64,000 nt of DNA from Castellaniella sp049673105. Lineage in GTDB: Bacteria; Pseudomonadota; Gammaproteobacteria; Burkholderiales; Burkholderiaceae_B. Shown piece after piece: positions 60,775 to 64,000 of the stretch. The stretch covers positions 1-64,000 of the forward strand of contig NZ_JBATXG010000021.1 in NCBI RefSeq assembly GCF_049673105.1, read 5' to 3'. Below the pieces are notes generated by a model. The model worked only from the letters and a program-made list of their open reading frames with translations, had not been told where the DNA came from and made no database searches. Numbering within the stretch: the first letter of the stretch is position 1; the number at the start of each line of letters is the position of its first letter. The position numbers and the translations under genes are program-made.

Positions 60775-63426
60775 ATGCAGGAACGCTACATCCCGAACCA
60801 GGTCGAATCCGAAGCCCAGGCCCATTGGCGCGAAGGCGACGTCTATCGCGTCACCGAACATGCCGTCAACGCCGACGGATCCCCCAAGCCCAAGTTCTAC
60901 GCCTGCTCGATGCTGCCCTACCCCAGCGGCAAGCTGCACATGGGCCACGTGCGCAACTACACCATCAACGACATGATGGCCCGCCAGCTGCGCATGCGCG
61001 GATACAACGTGTTGATGCCCATGGGCTGGGACGCCTTCGGCATGCCGGCGGAAAATGCCGCCATGAAATCCGGGGTGCCGCCCGCCAAATGGACCTACGA
61101 CAACATCGCCTACATGAAAAAGCAGATGCAGGCGATGGGGCTGGCCATCGACTGGTCGCGCGAAATGTGCGCCTGCGACCCGTCGTACTACAAATGGAAT
61201 CAATGGCTGTTCCTGAAGATGCTGGAAAAAGGCATCGCCTACCGTAAAACCCAGGTCGTCAACTGGGACCCGGTCGATCAGACCGTGCTGGCCAACGAAC
61301 AGGTCATCGACGGGCGCGGCTGGCGATCCGGCGCCCCGGTCGAAAAGCGCGAGATCCCCGGCTACTACCTGCGCATCACCGACTACGCCGAAGAACTGCT
61401 CGATACCCTGGAAGACGGTCTGCCCGGCTGGCCTGACCGCGTGCGCCTGATGCAGGAAAACTGGATCGGTCGCAGCGACGGCGTGCGTTTCGCCTTTCGC
61501 CACGATATCCGGGATGCCGACGGCGCACTGATCCAGGACGGCCTGCTGCACGTCTTCACCACCCGCGCCGACACCATCATGGGCGTCACGTTCTGCGCGG
61601 TGGCCCCGGAACATCCACTGGCGGTTCACGCCGCCCAGAGCAATGCTCAGGTTGCCGCCTTCATCGAGGCCTGCCAGCACGGCGGCACGACCGAAGCCGA
61701 AATGGCCACCCGCGAAAAAGAAGGCCTGCCCACAGGCCTGTTCGTCACCCACCCGCTGACGGGCGAACCCGTTCCCGTCTGGGTCGGCAACTACGTGCTG
61801 ATGAGCTACGGCGACGGCGCCGTCATGGGCGTGCCCGCGCACGACGAACGCGATTTCGCCTTTGCCCGCAAATACGGCCTGCCCATCCATCAGGTAATCG
61901 ATGCCCAGGGTCAGACCTGGTCCGACGATGCCTGGCAGGACTGGTACGGCGACAAACAGATCGGCCACACGATCAATTCCGGCAAATTCGATGGCCTGAC
62001 CACGGCCCAGGCCATCCAGGCCGTCGCCGCCGACCTGGCCTCCCAGGGGCTGGGCGAACTGCGCACCACCTGGCGCCTGCGCGACTGGGGGATTTCCCGC
62101 CAGCGCTACTGGGGCACCCCCATCCCCATCATCCACTGCGCCGACTGCGGCCCGGTGCCGGTCCCCGAAAAGGACCTGCCTGTGGTGCTGCCCGACGACC
62201 TGGTGCCCGACGGCAGCGGCAACCCGCTGGCCAAGCACGAAGGCTTCCTGTCCTGCCACTGCCCGTCCTGCGGCAAAGCGGCGCGACGCGAAACCGACAC
62301 GATGGATACCTTTATCGATTCATCCTGGTATTTCATGCGCTACACCTCGCCGGGCAATGACCAGGCGATGGTGGATGCCCGCAATGATTACTGGATGCCG
62401 ATGGACCAGTACATCGGCGGCATCGAACATGCGGTGCTGCACCTGCTGTATGCCCGGTTCTGGACCCGCGTCATGCGCGATCTGGGCATGCTGAAATTTT
62501 CCGAACCCTTCACCAAGCTGCTGTGCCAGGGCATGGTGCTCAACCATATTTATTCGCGCAAGAACGAACGCGGCGGGATCGAATATTTCTGGCCCGACCA
62601 GGTAGACAACATCACCGATGAAAAAGGCTCCATCATCGGCGCCCGCCTGAAATCCGATGGTTCGGCCATCGAATACGGCGGCATCGGCACCATGTCCAAA
62701 TCGAAAAACAACGGCGTGGACCCGCAATCCCTGATCGACGGCATGGGCGCCGACACGGCCCGCCTGTTCGTCATGTTCGCCAGCCCGCCGGAACAGACCC
62801 TGGAATGGTCGGACTCCGGCGTGGACGGGGCCAATCGTTTCCTGCGCCGCCTATGGGCCTTCTGCCAGTCGCAGCAGGCGGTCTTGCGCAGCCATCCGAC
62901 GCCACCGTCGGACTGGTCCCATCTGGACGACGATGCCGCCGCATTGCGCCGCGCCATCCACAGCCTGCTGAAGCAGGCCGACTACGACTACCAGCGCATC
63001 CAGTACAACACCGTGGTGTCCACCGCCATGAAGATGCTGAACACTCTGGAATCCGCCGCGCAGGCGGGTGTGGGCGGCCCGGCGCTGGCGGAAACCGCGT
63101 CCATCCTGCTGCGTGTGCTGTACCCGGTGGTGCCGCACATCACCTGGCAGCTATGGCGCGATCTGGGCTTTGCCGCCGCTCAGGGCGATCTGCTGGACGC
63201 GCCCTGGCCCGATGTGGACGACGCGGCCCTGCGCGCCGACACGGTCGAACTGGTGCTACAGGTCAACGGCAAAGTCCGCGGGCAACTGAGCGTGCCCCAG
63301 GAAGCCGACAAGGCCGCTATCGAAACCCTGGCGCGCGCCCACGAAGCCGTGGAACGCTTCCTGGAAGGCCGCGACCCGAAACGCGTGGTGGTCGTCCCTG
63401 GTCGCCTGGTCAACGTCGTCGGATAA
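60775..63426 (+). CDS. leuS: Leucyl-tRNA synthetase
   Basis: Charges tRNA-Leu with leucine. At 883 residues it has the usual length. The class I HIGH motif is HMGHV (residues 55-59) in YPSGKLHMGHVRNYTINDMM. The KMSKS loop reads GTMSKSKNNG (Thr639 in place of the first Lys). The editing (CP1) domain lies in about 225-420, with FTTRADTIMGVTFCAVAPEHP carrying the TTRPDT-like motif and the conserved Asp in MGVPAHDERDF. The start MQERYIPNQVESEAQAHW at 60775 is the family start; longer readings are Arg/Pro-rich noise. It is followed by lptE after 5 bases, the conserved order. Confidence 0.98.
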   Translation: MQERYIPNQVESEAQAHWREGDVYRVTEHAVNADGSPKPKFYACSMLPYPSGKLHMGHVRNYTINDMMARQLRMRGYNVLMPMGWDAFGMPAENAAMKSGVPPAKWTYDNIAYMKKQMQAMGLAIDWSREMCACDPSYYKWNQWLFLKMLEKGIAYRKTQVVNWDPVDQTVLANEQVIDGRGWRSGAPVEKREIPGYYLRITDYAEELLDTLEDGLPGWPDRVRLMQENWIGRSDGVRFAFRHDIRDADGALIQDGLLHVFTTRADTIMGVTFCAVAPEHPLAVHAAQSNAQVAAFIEACQHGGTTEAEMATREKEGLPTGLFVTHPLTGEPVPVWVGNYVLMSYGDGAVMGVPAHDERDFAFARKYGLPIHQVIDAQGQTWSDDAWQDWYGDKQIGHTINSGKFDGLTTAQAIQAVAADLASQGLGELRTTWRLRDWGISRQRYWGTPIPIIHCADCGPVPVPEKDLPVVLPDDLVPDGSGNPLAKHEGFLSCHCPSCGKAARRETDTMDTFIDSSWYFMRYTSPGNDQAMVDARNDYWMPMDQYIGGIEHAVLHLLYARFWTRVMRDLGMLKFSEPFTKLLCQGMVLNHIYSRKNERGGIEYFWPDQVDNITDEKGSIIGARLKSDGSAIEYGGIGTMSKSKNNGVDPQSLIDGMGADTARLFVMFASPPEQTLEWSDSGVDGANRFLRRLWAFCQSQQAVLRSHPTPPSDWSHLDDDAAALRRAIHSLLKQADYDYQRIQYNTVVSTAMKMLNTLESAAQAGVGGPALAETASILLRVLYPVVPHITWQLWRDLGFAAAQGDLLDAPWPDVDDAALRADTVELVLQVNGKVRGQLSVPQEADKAAIETLARAHEAVERFLEGRDPKRVVVVPGRLVNVVG

Positions 63427-63431
63427 TTCTC

Positions 63432-64000
63432 ATGGCCCTTTTTCCCGTTTTTGCCCGCCATCTGCGCCTGACCCTGGGGCTGGCATGCCTGCTGGCGCTG
63501 GGCGCCTGCGGCTTTCATCTGAAAGGGGCCACCCCGCTGCCCTTCCACAGCATCTACACCAATATCGATCTGGATTCCGCCTTCGGCGCCCGGCTGCAGC
63601 GCATCATCCAGGCCAACTCGCCCGACACGCGCTTCGTGCCCAAGCTCGCGCAGGCCGATGTGTACCTGCACCAGATCTCCGAAACCCAGAACCTGCGCCA
63701 GCTGTCGATCGACGCCGAAGGCCGGGTCGAGGAATACGAACTGAATCTGGATTTCACTTTCCAACTGCTGGACAAGGCCGGCCATGTGCTGCTGGCCCCG
63801 ACCACGCTGCACAGCACCCGCGAGCTGCCTTATAACGACCGCATCATCCAGGCCAAGGAAAGCGAAATCACCCGCACCTTCAGCGACATGCGCGACAGCC
63901 AGATCGACCAGATCCTGCGCCGTCTCAGTTCCCCCGAGGTCCAGGCCGCCTACCGCAACGCAGCCGACCGTCCCGTCGTCCCGATACCCGACGAGGGCAT
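63432..64000 (+). CDS. lptE: LPS-assembly lipoprotein LptE (3' end outside the window)
   Basis: The visible 189 codons start MALFPVFARHLRLTLGLACL, with a lipobox LGAC and lipidated cysteine at about residue 26, followed by GFHLKGATPLPFHSIY, the standard start of mature LptE. It plugs the LptD barrel in the outer membrane and helps place lipopolysaccharide. The sequence LSIDAEGRVEEYELNLDF is family-typical. The gene runs past the right edge without a stop. It starts 5 bases after leuS, the usual leuS-lptE-holA order in proteobacteria. Confidence 0.94.
   Translation, partial: MALFPVFARHLRLTLGLACLLALGACGFHLKGATPLPFHSIYTNIDLDSAFGARLQRIIQANSPDTRFVPKLAQADVYLHQISETQNLRQLSIDAEGRVEEYELNLDFTFQLLDKAGHVLLAPTTLHSTRELPYNDRIIQAKESEITRTFSDMRDSQIDQILRRLSSPEVQAAYRNAADRPVVPIPDEG

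Overview
The window looks like a chromosomal segment of a GC-rich betaproteobacterium, most likely Burkholderiales and probably Alcaligenaceae (Bordetella, Achromobacter or Castellaniella relatives). Supporting signs are the tmRNA tag ANDERFALAA, an flhDC-motAB-cheA flagellar block, GC-rich codon use with long shadow reading frames opposite real genes, a PXPV-type secreted protein, an L31 without the four-cysteine zinc site, and a GC-rich hairpin repeat at 3' gene ends. I see no phage, transposase, integrase, CRISPR array or tRNA gene. The content is mostly core metabolism, transport and housekeeping.

Layout, left to right. 1-3.5 kb: flagellar master regulator flhDC, stator genes motAB and the start of cheA, all on the minus strand. 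3.8-13.8 kb: a complete glycerol regulon. A minus-strand operon encodes an ABC glycerol importer (two ATPases, two permeases, a small DUF2160 membrane protein, a large binding protein) and ends with glpD; divergently, glpR overlaps glpK. 13.9-18.3 kb: a TM2 protein, a lipoate-ligase-like protein, panD, a TPP riboswitch controlling cytX, and a 6-phosphogluconate dehydrogenase. 18.4-28.8 kb: 3-hydroxybutyrate dehydrogenase, fluoride channel crcB, a yybP-ykoY (Mn) riboswitch with its own terminator upstream of terC, an MFS carrier, a lipoprotein plus unknown-protein pair, a giant DUF748/AsmA-like protein, a SulP transporter and an ArsC-like protein. 28.8-39 kb: a methyltransferase, tmRNA, MtfA-like peptidase, dienelactone hydrolase, PXPV protein, pirin, lipA, a GT39-type membrane glycosyltransferase, a PAS-PAS-GGDEF-EAL protein and ribA. 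39-44 kb: a branched-chain-amino-acid-type ABC operon with a fused LivM-LivG. 44.4-53 kb: HIT protein, DUF945, a beta-hydroxyacid dehydrogenase, fkpB-ispH, radC, L31, a second membrane glycosyltransferase and a MATE exporter. 53-59 kb: proXWV-type glycine betaine importer, cyclopropane synthase and a Bcr/CflA exporter. 59-64 kb: rpmB-rpmG, a PdxH-like gene with operator-like repeats, leuS and the start of lptE.

How genes work together. Glycerol would be imported by the ABC system, phosphorylated by GlpK and oxidised by GlpD, with GlpR as the likely local repressor. No glpF facilitator is seen, which fits ABC uptake. Two riboswitches each control one transporter gene: TPP for cytX, with a hairpin over the ribosome binding site, and Mn for terC, with a transcription terminator.

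The strongest candidates for a second look are the complementary degeneracy of the two glycerol-importer ATPases (predicting one working and one degenerate ATP site), the two riboswitch expression platforms, the operator-like repeats upstream of the Liv-type operon and of the PdxH-like gene, and the unknown lipoprotein/protein pair at 22.0-23.0 kb. I did not find a clearly new defence or mobile system. All calls come from reading the sequence, without database searches.
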